A stretch of DNA of 64,000 nucleotides from Bog-473 sp963750075. GTDB lineage: Bacteria; Actinomycetota; Acidimicrobiia; Acidimicrobiales; RAAP-2. The notes below the pieces were generated by a model that was not told the DNA's origin, made no database searches, and saw only the letters and a list, made by a program, of their open reading frames with translations. A program made the translations under genes and the position numbers. The DNA lies in assembly GCA_963750075.1 (NCBI GenBank), contig CAVVPG010000004.1:124001-188000 (forward strand), read 5' to 3'. This document shows, one piece after another, positions 18,486-27,768 of the stretch. Each line of letters opens with the position of its first letter. The first letter of the stretch is position 1.

Positions 18486-19628
18486 TCACCACTCGCTCAG
18501 CGCGGCCACCCTCACCGAGGTGGCGTCCAGATCGCCAGGCACCGGGACCTCTCCGCGATGCCCCACCGAGGGGTCGATCCAAACCCAGCGCGTCGCACCG
18601 AAGCGGGACGGGGAGGCGAAGAGGGAGCCCTCGGCCGGCGGCGGGGCGTCCATCGTGATGCGGAGCGCATCGAGCAGTCCCCGGGGGTAGCGCACGGCCG
18701 AGGTGCCGACGACGTCGGCTCGGTACTCCCGGTTCTCCCCCACGCAGCGCCGCAGCATCGTCTCGCCGCCGAAGAGGGTGGCGAGCGTGATGCCGACGCA
18801 CGAGACGCCGTTGTCGCCGCGCTTCACGTGCGCCAATTCGTGCGCGATCACGCCTTCCAGCTGGATCGGATCCACCCGGCGCAGGAGGCCCGTCGTCACG
18901 ACGAGGTCCGAGCGCCGTGCGTCACGGCCGAGCGCGCACGCGTTCGGGACGTCGTCGACGACCACGTTCAGCGACGGCATGGAGAGGCCGAAGGTGGCGC
19001 ACAACCCCTCGGTGACGTTGTAGAGGCGCGCATCGTCGTGCTCGTCGACGGGCACGGCACCGATCCGCCGCAGCGCCATGGCGGGCGCGAGCCGCCACAC
19101 CCCGTACATGAAGGCGGCGCCGGCGACCACGAAGGCGACGCTGCCGGCGATGAGCGAGACGGCGGCCCACAACAGTGCGCCGAAGAGGAGGGCGGGGATC
19201 ACTGCGGTCCACGCGCACAGCACCAGGGCGCGCCGACGGTTGGCCGCCACCTCGCCGGGGTAGACCTGCGGCGCGCCGAGGCTGGGCTCGACCTCGAGTG
19301 GCGGGAGCGGCGGGGGCGGCGGAGCGAGCGCCACCGCCGTTCGCTGCTGGTTGCTGCGCGATCGCTGCCCCGACCCCGATCCCGACCCGGACCGCTGGCG
19401 GGACCGGTTGCCGCCCTGTCCCGAAGGGCGCTGGCCCCCGCCACCCCCGCCCTGACCCTTCTTCTGCGCGTTGGTGTTGCCGCTCCCAGCGCCGCCACCG
19501 CCCGATCGGTTCCGGTTCCGATTCCTGTTGCGGTTCCGGCTCCGGTTGGAGCTCCCGCCGCCGCTGCCGCCACCGGCACCACCGGCCGGCCGGGCCGGCG
19601 TACCTGACGTGTCGCTCTGATCAGCCAT
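18486..19628 (-). CDS. M48-family membrane metalloprotease with low-complexity N-terminus
   Basis: A 380-residue HtpX-like zinc protease. The first 120 residues are disordered: an Arg-Asn repeat (29-41), Gly-rich blocks, Ser/Gly/Arg repeats and a proline run (103-110). Two membrane spans follow (about 135-160 and 162-178). The peptidase domain has VPNACALGR, the zinc motif HELAH (263-267) and a downstream ENREYRADVVG that can supply the third ligand (Glu). HtpX-type proteases degrade misfolded membrane proteins. The long RN/RG-type head is not a normal HtpX feature. It lies between pdxS and pimA on the same strand, 32 bp upstream of pdxS. Confidence 0.88.
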   Translation of the reverse strand: MADQSDTSGTPARPAGGAGGGSGGGSSNRSRNRNRNRNRNRSGGGGAGSGNTNAQKKGQGGGGGGQRPSGQGGNRSRQRSGSGSGSGQRSRSNQQRTAVALAPPPPPLPPLEVEPSLGAPQVYPGEVAANRRRALVLCAWTAVIPALLFGALLWAAVSLIAGSVAFVVAGAAFMYGVWRLAPAMALRRIGAVPVDEHDDARLYNVTEGLCATFGLSMPSLNVVVDDVPNACALGRDARRSDLVVTTGLLRRVDPIQLEGVIAHELAHVKRGDNGVSCVGITLATLFGGETMLRRCVGENREYRADVVGTSAVRYPRGLLDALRITMDAPPPAEGSLFASPSRFGATRWVWIDPSVGHRGEVPVPGDLDATSVRVAALSEW

Positions 19629-19714
19629 GGGCACGCCAGCCTACGGCACGGCCCGTGCCCGAGCCGGCGGGTGCGGGCCGGCGCTGCTCACGGCGCCGCA
19701 CCCGACGAGGACCC

Positions 19715-20845
19715 TCACCCCGTGGCGTCGTGCCCCCGGTCCCGGTACGCGGCCAGCGCCCGCGTGTACACGTCCACGTAGCGCTCGGCCAGCGTGTCCA
19801 TCGACCACGCGCGGGCGTACTCAGTGGCCTCCTTGCGGGCTGCGGGCTCGGAGCGCCCGGTCCCCTCGACGGTGTCGGCCAGCGCGACGCCGAGCGCACG
19901 GGAGAGCGCGAGAACGTCGTCCGGGGACACCAGCTCGGCGTGCCCGCCCGCCGCCCTGCGATAGCCGTCGATGTCGGAGGCCACGACGGCACACCCGGCG
20001 GCCATGCCCTCGAGCAGCACCATCCCGAAGGACTCGCCGTACAAGGATGGCGCGCACAAGATGTCGGCTCCGGCAAGGCGCGCGGCAACTTCGTCCTCGC
20101 TCAGCACGCCGAGCCAGCGCACCCGGTCGGACTCGGGGTGCCGGCGCCGCTGCACCTCGCTCCCCGGCCCGTCGCCCGCCACCCACAGGACGGCCCGCCG
20201 GTCCACTGCGGCGAACGCATCGAGGAGGACGTTGAGGCCCTTGCGCGCCTCGTGACGCCCCAGGAACAGGACGACGGGGCGGCCCTGCTCGTCGTGCACC
20301 GGTGCGGCCGACTCGAAGCGATCCATGTCGACGCCGTTGAACAACACCTCGAACTCGCCGCCGCCCGACCGCATGCCCGTCTGGCGCGCAGCCTCGGACA
20401 CCGCCACCCGGATCTGCATCCGGCGGCCGACGAGGTCTGCGAGGGGTTTGAGCAGGGGCACCCACCGGCTCACGCCGGCACGGTGGTACGTCCCGACCAT
20501 CGGGACGGGCGCACTCAGGACCAGGCCGTAGGCCGCCATCGGCGCCAGCGGCTCGTGCACGTGGACCAGGTCGAAGCCGCCGGTGCGCACGAACCGCTCC
20601 ACCCGCGCCGAAGCGGTCGGCCACAACGCCACCGGCGCCACCGACCCGTTGGAGTGCAAGGCCGTCGGATGCCCGATCACGAAGTGCTCGCCGGCGCCGG
20701 CGGGGACGGGCACGCCGGCGTCGGCGGGGCCCAGGACGGTGACCTCGTGCCCGAGGCCGCGCAAGGACCGTGCCAGTCCCATCACCTGCCCCTGCACACC
20801 GCCCGGGCGCGTCAGCGCGTACGGCGAGAGCATGGCGACCCTCAT
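19715..20845 (-). CDS. pimA: Phosphatidylinositol mannosyltransferase PimA-like (GT4)
   Basis: PimA adds the first mannose from GDP-mannose to phosphatidylinositol on the cytoplasmic face. The 376-residue GT-B protein starts MRVAMLSPYALTRPGGVQGQ, characteristic of PimA, and carries FDLVHVHEPL, GTYHRAGVSRW, LFLGRHEARKGLNVLLDAF and the GT4 acceptor motif ESFGMVLLEGMAAG. Start ATG 20845 overlaps the patA stop (ATGA). The pgsA-patA-pimA order matches the mycobacterial PIM operon, which supports the specific function. Confidence 0.93.
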   Translation of the reverse strand: MRVAMLSPYALTRPGGVQGQVMGLARSLRGLGHEVTVLGPADAGVPVPAGAGEHFVIGHPTALHSNGSVAPVALWPTASARVERFVRTGGFDLVHVHEPLAPMAAYGLVLSAPVPMVGTYHRAGVSRWVPLLKPLADLVGRRMQIRVAVSEAARQTGMRSGGGEFEVLFNGVDMDRFESAAPVHDEQGRPVVLFLGRHEARKGLNVLLDAFAAVDRRAVLWVAGDGPGSEVQRRRHPESDRVRWLGVLSEDEVAARLAGADILCAPSLYGESFGMVLLEGMAAGCAVVASDIDGYRRAAGGHAELVSPDDVLALSRALGVALADTVEGTGRSEPAARKEATEYARAWSMDTLAERYVDVYTRALAAYRDRGHDATG

Positions 20846-21771
20846 CGGGGGTCGCTCGGCCAGTTCGGCTGGTAGAGGTGCCACTGCTCGGGGCGGCGGC
20901 GGATGTCGTGCTCGAAGACCCGCGCCAGGTCCTGGGTCACCCGGGCGATGTCCTCGCGCAGGGAGCCGCGGCGGGTGGTGTCGATCGGCGCGTGCACGAC
21001 GCCAGTGTGCCAATTCCCGGGCCCCGAGTAGACGACGACCGGCAGCAGCGGCGCCCCGGTCCGCAGCGCGAGCGTCGCCGCACCACCGGGGAGCGTCGTG
21101 CGCTCGCCGAAGAACTCGACCGCCACGCCGTTGCCCGCCAGGTCGCGGTCACTGACGAGCCCCGCCACCTCCCCCGCCTTCAGCGCCCGCAGCAACGCCC
21201 CGCTCGATCCCTCGCCCAGGGGCACGGCCGTCAGCCCCATCGCCTCGCGCTGCGCCACGAACCACTCGAAGAGCTGCTCGGGCTCGAGGCGCTCGACCAC
21301 CGCGGTCATCGGCATGCCCTCGAGCGCGAGCCAGTAGCCGCCCCACTCCCAGCTGCCCACGTGCGGCAGCGCCATGACGATGCCGCGGCCACGCGCGAAC
21401 GCAGCCCGCAAGTGGTCCTCGCCCTCCTCGAGTCGCCAGCGGGCCCGCACCCCCGACTCGTTCTCGTAGGGCAGGCGCGCGCCGTCGGCCCAATAGCGCG
21501 CGTAGGAGTCGAACGTGCGCCGGCTCCACCGCCGTACGAGCGCCGGGTCGGGTTCGACGCCGTCGATGCACTCGCTGCCCAGGACCCGTCGGATGTGCCG
21601 TTCGCTCATGGCGAGCGCACTGCTCCTGCGCAGCGCCATGACACGGGCGACGCCGCGCGCCACACCCTGCGCCAGGGGCTCGGGCATGTGTCCCATCGCG
21701 GCGCCCAGACCCCGGTAGGTCAGGTAGCGGCTCGTGTCGCGCCAGCCGTCGGTGGCCACGTCTTCCCTCAC
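20842..21771 (-). CDS. patA: PIM acyltransferase PatA-like (lauroyl acyltransferase family)
   Basis: PatA-type enzymes transfer a fatty acyl chain onto the mannose of phosphatidylinositol monomannoside at the inner membrane. The 309-residue protein belongs to the HtrB/LpxL-like family and shows the catalytic HxxxxE pattern in ALPHVGSWEWGG, then GLVSDRDLAGNGVAVEFFG and WHLYQPNWP near the end. Start is GTG 21771; a few alternatives exist but none overlaps better with the family N-terminus. Its position between pgsA and pimA matches Rv2611c in M. tuberculosis. Confidence 0.9.
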   Translation of the reverse strand: MREDVATDGWRDTSRYLTYRGLGAAMGHMPEPLAQGVARGVARVMALRRSSALAMSERHIRRVLGSECIDGVEPDPALVRRWSRRTFDSYARYWADGARLPYENESGVRARWRLEEGEDHLRAAFARGRGIVMALPHVGSWEWGGYWLALEGMPMTAVVERLEPEQLFEWFVAQREAMGLTAVPLGEGSSGALLRALKAGEVAGLVSDRDLAGNGVAVEFFGERTTLPGGAATLALRTGAPLLPVVVYSGPGNWHTGVVHAPIDTTRRGSLREDIARVTQDLARVFEHDIRRRPEQWHLYQPNWPSDPR

Positions 21772-21802
21772 GTCGGACGCGGGCCGGGGGGCGGGCGCCG
21801 GT

Positions 21803-22669
21803 TCAGGATGCGGGTGGGGGGCGGCGGGTGCTGCGGCGCGCGCTCGTTCGCCCGTCGGCGTGCCCCCGGTCGGCGCGGCGGCGCTCCCGCAGCGTCCGCC
21901 CGGAGCGGCTGCTCAGCGACTCCTGGCGGCGGGCCCGCCAGCGTCCGACGGGCGCCCCGGATGTCCTGGAGCGTGCCACCTCGCGGCGAGGCACGCCGTC
22001 GTTCTGGCGCCCCTCGCGCCAGGCCCGCCAGCGTGAGTCGACCCGGCCCTCGCGCCACGCCTCGATGCGACGGGCGATCACCCGGTCGCGACCGGACGCC
22101 GCGTTCCAGACCTTCACGAACCGCGCCACGGCCGTGACGGTGATCAGGACGAAGAGGAGCCACAGCACCGGCACGAAGATCGCGGCGCTGAGGAAGGCCA
22201 CGCCCAGCAGGAACATCCGCTCGCCCCGCTCCATCAGGCCGCCCTTGGCCGAGAGGCCGAGCGACTCGGCCTTGGCCCTCTCGTAGGAGACGAGCGCGGT
22301 CACCGCCAGGATGGCCATGGGCAGAAGCGCGAGGTGGCCCTCCCCACGGTCGAGGAGATACCAGGCGCACCCGATCATGAGGACGGCGTCGGCCACACGG
22401 TCGGTGACCGAGTCGAAGAAGGCCCCCCGCACCGAGGCCGTGCCCGCCGCCTTGGCCACCGGGCCGTCCAGGAGGTCGTGCATGCCCGTCACGATGAGAA
22501 GGATGACGGCGATGTGGAGGTGGCCGGTCGCCACCATGACCGCCGTCGCGGTGGCCGAAACCAGTCCGGTGGCGGTGAGCACGTCAGCGGTGATGCCATG
22601 GCGGTGCAGTGCCTGGCCGACCGGACCCGTGGTCCGGTCGACGGCGGTTCGCCAGCGGCCGTCGAACAT
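21803..22669 (-). CDS. pgsA: CDP-alcohol phosphatidyltransferase (phosphatidylinositol-phosphate synthase type)
   Basis: Probably makes phosphatidylinositol phosphate from CDP-diacylglycerol and inositol phosphate. The family motif is present: D65, D68-G69, then G82, D86 and D90 (HDLLDGPVAKAAGTAS then RGAFFDSVTDRVAD). About six membrane spans fill residues 30-200. The last 85 residues are an Arg-rich cytoplasmic tail, which makes the protein (288 residues) longer than usual. ATG 22669 has GAGGAG 5-6 bp upstream. A phosphatidylglycerophosphate synthase would share the motif; the PimA/PatA neighbours favour the inositol enzyme. Confidence 0.92.
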   Translation of the reverse strand: MFDGRWRTAVDRTTGPVGQALHRHGITADVLTATGLVSATATAVMVATGHLHIAVILLIVTGMHDLLDGPVAKAAGTASVRGAFFDSVTDRVADAVLMIGCAWYLLDRGEGHLALLPMAILAVTALVSYERAKAESLGLSAKGGLMERGERMFLLGVAFLSAAIFVPVLWLLFVLITVTAVARFVKVWNAASGRDRVIARRIEAWREGRVDSRWRAWREGRQNDGVPRREVARSRTSGAPVGRWRARRQESLSSRSGRTLRERRRADRGHADGRTSARRSTRRPPPAS

Positions 22670-22983
22670 GAAGCTCCTCGTCGTGCGCCGCCCCGGAAGG
22701 GGGGCGCTGGTTGCAAGAGTTTACCATCCGGTCCCCGAAACCCCGAGGCTCCCGGTGCCCCCGTGGTCGCCTCCCGCCGGGCGCGCCGCCGCGGTCGGCA
22801 ACGACCCGCGCCCGGGGTCCGGCTGCAGACTCCCTGGTCGGGTGCGCCCGCGGGCGAGGGCCACCTGATCCCGGCCGCACCCGGGCCGTACCGGGCAGGG
22901 CGTCGGATAGCCTCGCCCATTGGAATGCCACGCGGAGCGGACATCCGGCCTCCCTCCACCCGCGGGCAGGGGAGGCACCCGGC
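22670..22983. other. Divergent intergenic region between pgsA and the GT2 gene
   Basis: This 314-bp region must carry promoters in both directions. On the pgsA side I see TAAACT (minus strand, 22718-22723) and a GCGCCCC/GGGGCGGCGC hairpin between it and the ribosome-binding site. On the GT2 side GGGGAGG precedes GTG 22984. No ORF here has a recognisable product. Confidence 0.5.
22718..22723 (-). promoter_or_regulatory. Candidate -10 element (TAAACT) for pgsA-patA-pimA
   Basis: TAAACT on the minus strand lies about 50 bp upstream of the pgsA start in an otherwise G/C-rich intergenic region, in one of the few A/T-rich spots of the neighbourhood. No clear -35 match at 17-bp spacing. Confidence 0.35.
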
Positions 22984-23877
22984 GTGACGGCGCCGGCGCC
23001 CGAGCCGGGGAGGACGGGGAAGCCCGAACCGGACGTCACCGTGCTGCCCGATCCCACCCTCGACGTCTCCATCGTGGTGCCCTACTACAACCCGGGCTCC
23101 CGGCTGCGCTCGACGGTCGAGCACATGGTCCGCGTGCTCGATGCGTCGGGCATGACCTTCGAGATCATCACCGTGTCGGACGGCTCGACCGACGGCAGCC
23201 CCTTCACGCTGGAAGGCTTCCCGGAAAGCGTCGTGCGGCGGGTCTCCTTCGACACCAACATGGGCAAGGGTCGTGCGCTCAGAGCGGGCTTGGGAATGGG
23301 CCGAGGTCGTTATCTGGGGTTCATCGACGCCGACGGCGACATCTCCCCGGAGTTCCTCGCGCCCTTCGTGTCGGTGATGCGCTCGAACGAGCCCGACATC
23401 ATCATCGGCAGCAAGCGGCACCCGGAGTCCTCGGTGCACTATCCGCCGCTCCGGCGGCTGTACTCCTGGGGCTATCAGCGCCTCATCCAGCTGCTGTTCC
23501 GTTTGCACGTGAAGGACACCCAGGTGGGGATCAAGATGGTGGACCGCAAGGTCGTCGCCGACGTCCTACCCATGCTGCGTGAGAGCCGCTTCGCGCTCGA
23601 CCTCGAGCTCCTCGTCCTGGCTCGGCGCCTGGGCTACACGCGGATCGTGGAGGCGCCCGTGCGAATTGAGGAGCGGTTCGGCAGCACCATCTCCCTCAAG
23701 GCCGTCTGGCTGCTCCTGATCGACACGCTGGGCCTCTTCGTCCGCTTCTCCATCCGGCACGAGTACGACGCGGCGATCGCGGCCCGCACGGCGGGGGGCG
23801 GAGCTGGTGGCGACGCCGGTGCTGTCGGCCCGAGCGGGGGCGCCGGACCGGCTCCGGCCTCCCCGACCAGCACCTGA
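22984..23877 (+). CDS. GT2 glycosyltransferase, dolichyl-phosphate-mannose-synthase-like
   Basis: A 297-residue GT-A enzyme related to Dpm1/Ppm1, expected to move a sugar from a nucleotide donor to polyprenyl phosphate. Key features: LDVSIVVPYYNPGSRL, VSDGSTDGSP, the metal-binding motif GFIDADGDISPEF and the downstream QVGIKMVDRKV. One weakly hydrophobic stretch near 245-260 (WLLLIDTLGLFVRFS) may be a membrane-associated helix. The C-terminus is a Gly/Ala tail. Start at GTG 22984, which has GGGGAGG 8 bp upstream. If it makes polyprenyl-phosphate-mannose, it would feed later PIM or glycoprotein mannosylation, but that is inference from location. Confidence 0.85.
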   Translation: MTAPAPEPGRTGKPEPDVTVLPDPTLDVSIVVPYYNPGSRLRSTVEHMVRVLDASGMTFEIITVSDGSTDGSPFTLEGFPESVVRRVSFDTNMGKGRALRAGLGMGRGRYLGFIDADGDISPEFLAPFVSVMRSNEPDIIIGSKRHPESSVHYPPLRRLYSWGYQRLIQLLFRLHVKDTQVGIKMVDRKVVADVLPMLRESRFALDLELLVLARRLGYTRIVEAPVRIEERFGSTISLKAVWLLLIDTLGLFVRFSIRHEYDAAIAARTAGGGAGGDAGAVGPSGGAGPAPASPTST

Positions 23878-23968
23878 GCCCCGCCCCGCCCGAGCAGCAG
23901 GCGGCGCCCGGTCGTACACTCGACGTCGACAGGGGGTGCAGAGCCCGCTGGACGGACGGAGGGACCAG

Positions 23969-26061
23969 GTGCCACACGACCCGACCGCAATACGCAACGT
24001 TGCCCTCGTCGGGCACCACGGTGCGGGCAAGACCACCCTGGCCGAGGCCCTGCTCGCCGCCACGGGGTCGATCGCCCGACGAGGGTCCGTGGAGAAGGGC
24101 ACCACCGTCATGGACTTCGAGCCCGAGGAGATGGCGCGCCAGCTCTCCATCTCGACCAGCCTCGCCCCCTTCACGGTCAACGGGGTCAAGGTGAACCTGC
24201 TCGACACCCCGGGGTACGCCGACTTCGCCGGCGAGATGATCACCGCCCTGGGCAACGTCGACCTCGCCGTCGTGGTCGTGAGCGCCACCGACGGCGTGCA
24301 GGCCCAGACCGAGGACGCCTGGCGCGCCGCCGCCCGCCTCGGGGTGCCGCGGGTGATCGTCGTCAACAAGCTGGACCGCGAGCGGGCGGACTTCGACCGC
24401 ACGCTGGGCGAGATCAGGGCCACCTTCGGCGCCGGCGTGGCGCCGGTGGAGCTCCCCATCGGGCACGAGGCCGACTTCCACGGCGTCATCGACCTGCTCG
24501 ACGACACGGCGACGCACTACGACACCCCGGCGCCGGGCGCCCCCGTCGACGGCACCGTCCCGCCGTCGGGGCACGAGGGCCCCATCCCCGACGACCTCGT
24601 CGACGAGGAGCACACCGTCCACGAGCAGCTCGTCGAGGGCATCGTCGTCGGCGACGACGACCTGATGGAGCGCTACCTCAACGGCGAGACGCTCGACTAC
24701 GCCGAGCTGGAGAAGAGCCTGGCCGGCGGCGTGGCCTCGGCCAGCGTGTTCCCGGTGCTGTGCTGCTCGGCCGCGAGCGGGGTCGGGGTGGACCGCCTGG
24801 CCCGCCTCATCGAGGAGCTGTGCCCCAGCCCCACGTCGCGCCCGTCCCTCCTGGCGGCGGCGGGGACCGAGACGGTGGAGATCCCCTCGGATCCCGGCGC
24901 CCAGATCGTCCTCACCGTCACCAAGACCTACAACGACAGCCACACGGGGAAGATGTCGCTCTGCAAGGTCGTGTCGGGCACCCTCCAGCCCGACGCGGTC
25001 CTCGTCAACTCGCGCACCAAGGAGGAGGAGCGCCTGCACGCACTGCAGAGCATCGCGGGGCATGCCACGGCGCCGGCCACGAGCGTCACCGCCGGGGACT
25101 TCGTCGCCGTGCCCCGGCTGAACGGGACACGCACGGGGGACACGCTCGCGCCGAAGGGCCAGCCCATCGTGCTGCCGCCACCCGCGCTGCCGCCGCCGGC
25201 CCTGCAGGTCGCGGTGAAGCCCGCGACCAGGGCCGACGACGACAAGTTGATGTCCGGCCTCCAGCGGCTGTGCGACGAGGACCCCTCGCTGACGGTCACC
25301 CGCGACGACGAGACGCACCAGACCATCCTCGGGGTGAGCGGCGAGGTGCACCTGGCCGTGACCCTCGAGCGCCTCGACCGCAAGTGCAACGTGCACGTCG
25401 AGCGCGAGGAGCTGCGCATCGCCTACCGCGAGACGATCACGCGGCAGGCCCAGGCCGAGGGCAAGCACAAGAAGCAGTCCGGCGGCCACGGGCAGTTCGG
25501 CGTGTGCCACCTGCGCCTCGAGCCGCTGCCGCGCGGCGAGGGCTTCCAGTTCCGTGACGAGGTGGTGGGAGGGGCGATCCCCCGCCAGTACATCCCCGCC
25601 GTGGAGAAGGGCGTGCTGGAGACGTTCGGCGGCGGCGGCCTGTACGGCTACCCGGTCGTCGACGTCGCCGTGACCGTGGACGACGGCAAGGCACACTCCG
25701 TCGACTCCAACGAGGTCAGCTTCAAGATGGCCGCCGCCCTGGCCGTCAAGGCCGCCATGGCCGAGGCGGGGCCGATCGTCCTCGAGCCGATCTCGCGCCT
25801 CGATGTCACGATCCCCGCCGACTGCCAGGGCGACGTGCTGGGCGACCTGCACTCGCGCCGGGCTCGCATCATCGGCACCGACACCGCGGAGGACGAGGGC
25901 TACCAGACCGTGACGGCCACCGCACCCACCGCCGAGCTCACGCGCTACGCCGTCGACCTACCGCGCTGACCGGGGGCCGGGGCTCCTTCTCCGTCACCTA
26001 CGACCACTACGACGCCGTGCCCGACCACCTGCTGGGGTCCATCCCCAAGCTCGAGGGCTGA
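23969..26061 (+). CDS. fusA2: EF-G-like GTPase paralogue (apparent frameshift near the C-terminus)
   Basis: A second, divergent elongation-factor-G-like GTPase. It has P-loop ALVGHHGAGKTTLAEAL, G3 LLDTPGYADFAGE, G4 VVNKLD, domain II with MSLCKVVSGTL, and domains III-V including KHKKQSGGHGQFGVCHL and PVVDVAVTVDDGKAHSVDS. Start at GTG 23969, preceded by GGAGGG. The open frame stops at 25969 with DLPR, but the next frame immediately reads LTGGRGSFSVTYDHYDAVP and ends at 26061. That is the expected C-terminal end of the family, so one base is missing near 25958-25966. Such paralogues are common in actinobacteria; their cellular role is unclear and not canonical translocation. It could share a transcript with the GT2 gene, or use its own TACACT -10 at 23915-23920. 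Confidence 0.88.
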
Positions 26062-26073
26062 GCGGGGCGACCA

Positions 26074-26088
26074 TCGGCGCTTCGCCGA
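26074..26088. terminator. Short terminator-like hairpin between convergent genes
   Basis: TCGGCG (26074-26079) and CGCCGA (26083-26088) form a 6-bp stem with a CTT loop in the 42-bp gap between the EF-G-like stop (26061) and the convergent lipoprotein stop (26104). Modest stability, no T tract. Confidence 0.4.
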
Positions 26089-26103
26089 CCGGGCGGGTGC
26101 GCC

Positions 26104-26547
26104 TCAGAAGAGGTGCTGGAAGCGCACCGGGATCTTGGTGAGGATCAGCGTGCCCAGCAGGTGGTTCGCCGGCGTCGTCACCACCACGACCGCCAGCGTG
26201 CCGGTCGGGCGACCCAGAGGCTTCGACACCATCGCCGCGTTGAACCTCCCCGTGTAGGCCACCACGCACACGGCCTGGCCTTTGGGCACCGCGTCCGCCA
26301 GATGATCGTAGAGGTGAGGCGCCACCCCCCGGAGCCCCGACAACGTGAATTTCCTGACCCCCGCGAGATGTCCGTGGCCGCCGACGGCGTGGGCGGCGGT
26401 CGGAAGGGCCAGGTAGCACGACTCGGCGGTCGTACCCTGACCGGTCCGGGCGGCCGAGCACGCCGTCAGCAACGACGCCGCCACGATGAGCCCGGCCAAG
26501 CCGGACCCGCACCGTCGCCCGAGGCGGCGCGCGCGCGGCGCGCTCAT
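26104..26547 (-). CDS. Small predicted lipoprotein of unknown function
   Basis: A 147-residue secreted lipoprotein. The N-terminus has an Arg-rich head, a hydrophobic segment and a lipobox LTAC with the modified cysteine C30. The mature part has two more cysteines and an alternating hydrophobic pattern (VSKPLGRPTGTLAVVVVTTP) suggesting a small beta-rich domain; I do not recognise a family. ATG 26547 overlaps the stop of the upstream flippase-like gene (ATGA), so the two are co-translated and may act together at the membrane. Confidence 0.78.
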   Translation of the reverse strand: MSAPRARRLGRRCGSGLAGLIVAASLLTACSAARTGQGTTAESCYLALPTAAHAVGGHGHLAGVRKFTLSGLRGVAPHLYDHLADAVPKGQAVCVVAYTGRFNAAMVSKPLGRPTGTLAVVVVTTPANHLLGTLILTKIPVRFQHLF

Positions 26548-27626
26548 TCGGCCATCTCCACGCTCGGCGCGGCGCTCGCCGGGGCGTAGGCCACCGGGCC
26601 GGCCTCCACGTCGCTCGTCATCGCCTGACGCGGCCACCGCCCCCGGCGCACCTGGAGGGCGAGTTGCCCGATCAGGAGCCACCCGATCACGAGGATCATC
26701 CAGAAGCTGATGATGCGGTACAGCAACACCGCGTAGGCGGTGCTCGCCTCCGCCCCACCGAAGGCGACGAGGGCCACCGTGATGGAACCCTCCACGACGC
26801 CGAGCCCTCCCGGCGTGATGGGAAGGGTCGCAGCGAGCTGCCCGGCGCCGTACGCCAGGAGGAGCCCCTTCCAGGGGATCGGTGCATCGATCGCCACGAA
26901 CATCATGGCGAAGCAGGCGCAGTCGAGCAGCCAGTTGAGCGTGCCCCAGAAGACGATCCAGCCGATCTCGGTCCAGCTGAGCCTGACGGCGGTCATCCAG
27001 GCCATGATCCGCCCGATCTGCGCCGTGGTGTCACCCCGCGGCCGGCGGGTGAGCGCGACCGAGACCCGCAGACCGCCGGCCACCACTGCGTGCAGGGGCC
27101 GTTCGTAGACGAACAGCGAGCCGATGCCGAGCATGATCACGAACGTCCCGATGAGCACCGGCACCAGGTCGAACGAGGCGCCCTCGTTGGCGGCGATGGC
27201 GAGGCCGAAGATGGCCACCAACGACAGGCTGACCGAGGCCGCGACGAGGGTCCCGGCGAGGGCCCACACGGCGAGGGTGTTGTCGGCCCCGAAGCGCCGG
27301 AACCAGCGGAAGCCGTAGACCGACGCGACGGCGTTCCCGACGGGGAGCGAGTTCGTGATCGCCTGCGACGCGAAGGACAATTTGAACAAGGGGCTCACCG
27401 GGGGCCGCAGGTGCCCGGCTTTGAGCAGCTCGTACTGCATGGCGGTGAAGGCGGCGTACGAACCGACCTCCGCCACGACGGCCGGCAGCACCCACCACCA
27501 GTCGAACGTCTTGAAGATGGTGGAGAAGCCCGAGAGCTCCGATCGCTTCGACGACACCACCCAGAACGCGACCGCGACGAGCGCGAATCCGATGACGATG
27601 CGGAGCACCGGCCAGGCCCGGCGCAC
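26544..27626 (-). CDS. Lysylphosphatidylglycerol synthase/flippase-like integral membrane protein
   Basis: A 360-residue polytopic protein of the UPF0104/LPG-synthase transmembrane family (AglD/MprF-like flippase region) with about eight spans. The motifs FKLSFASQAITNSLPVGNAVASVYGF and, near the C-terminus, LPITPGGLGVVEGS are the family signature. Related proteins are linked to translocating or modifying lipid-linked molecules. It lacks the soluble aminoacyl-transferase domain of MprF. GTG 27626 is the only in-frame standard start near the conserved region. It lies downstream of thrS and the HIT gene in the same operon. The lipid substrate is unknown; a role with PIM or polyprenyl-linked sugars is inference. 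Confidence 0.85.
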   Translation of the reverse strand: MRRAWPVLRIVIGFALVAVAFWVVSSKRSELSGFSTIFKTFDWWWVLPAVVAEVGSYAAFTAMQYELLKAGHLRPPVSPLFKLSFASQAITNSLPVGNAVASVYGFRWFRRFGADNTLAVWALAGTLVAASVSLSLVAIFGLAIAANEGASFDLVPVLIGTFVIMLGIGSLFVYERPLHAVVAGGLRVSVALTRRPRGDTTAQIGRIMAWMTAVRLSWTEIGWIVFWGTLNWLLDCACFAMMFVAIDAPIPWKGLLLAYGAGQLAATLPITPGGLGVVEGSITVALVAFGGAEASTAYAVLLYRIISFWMILVIGWLLIGQLALQVRRGRWPRQAMTSDVEAGPVAYAPASAAPSVEMAE

Positions 27627-27768
27627 GAGGTGACGCCAGCGCCGTCTCCCGGCATCGGGCGCGGGACCTCCCGCCGAGGCTGCGGCTGCGGCTGCGGCCG
27701 AGCCCGGGCGCGTCCCTACCCCGGCGGCACCGGCGACGCCGCCGGGGCCCGTGCCGTCGGTCGGTCCG

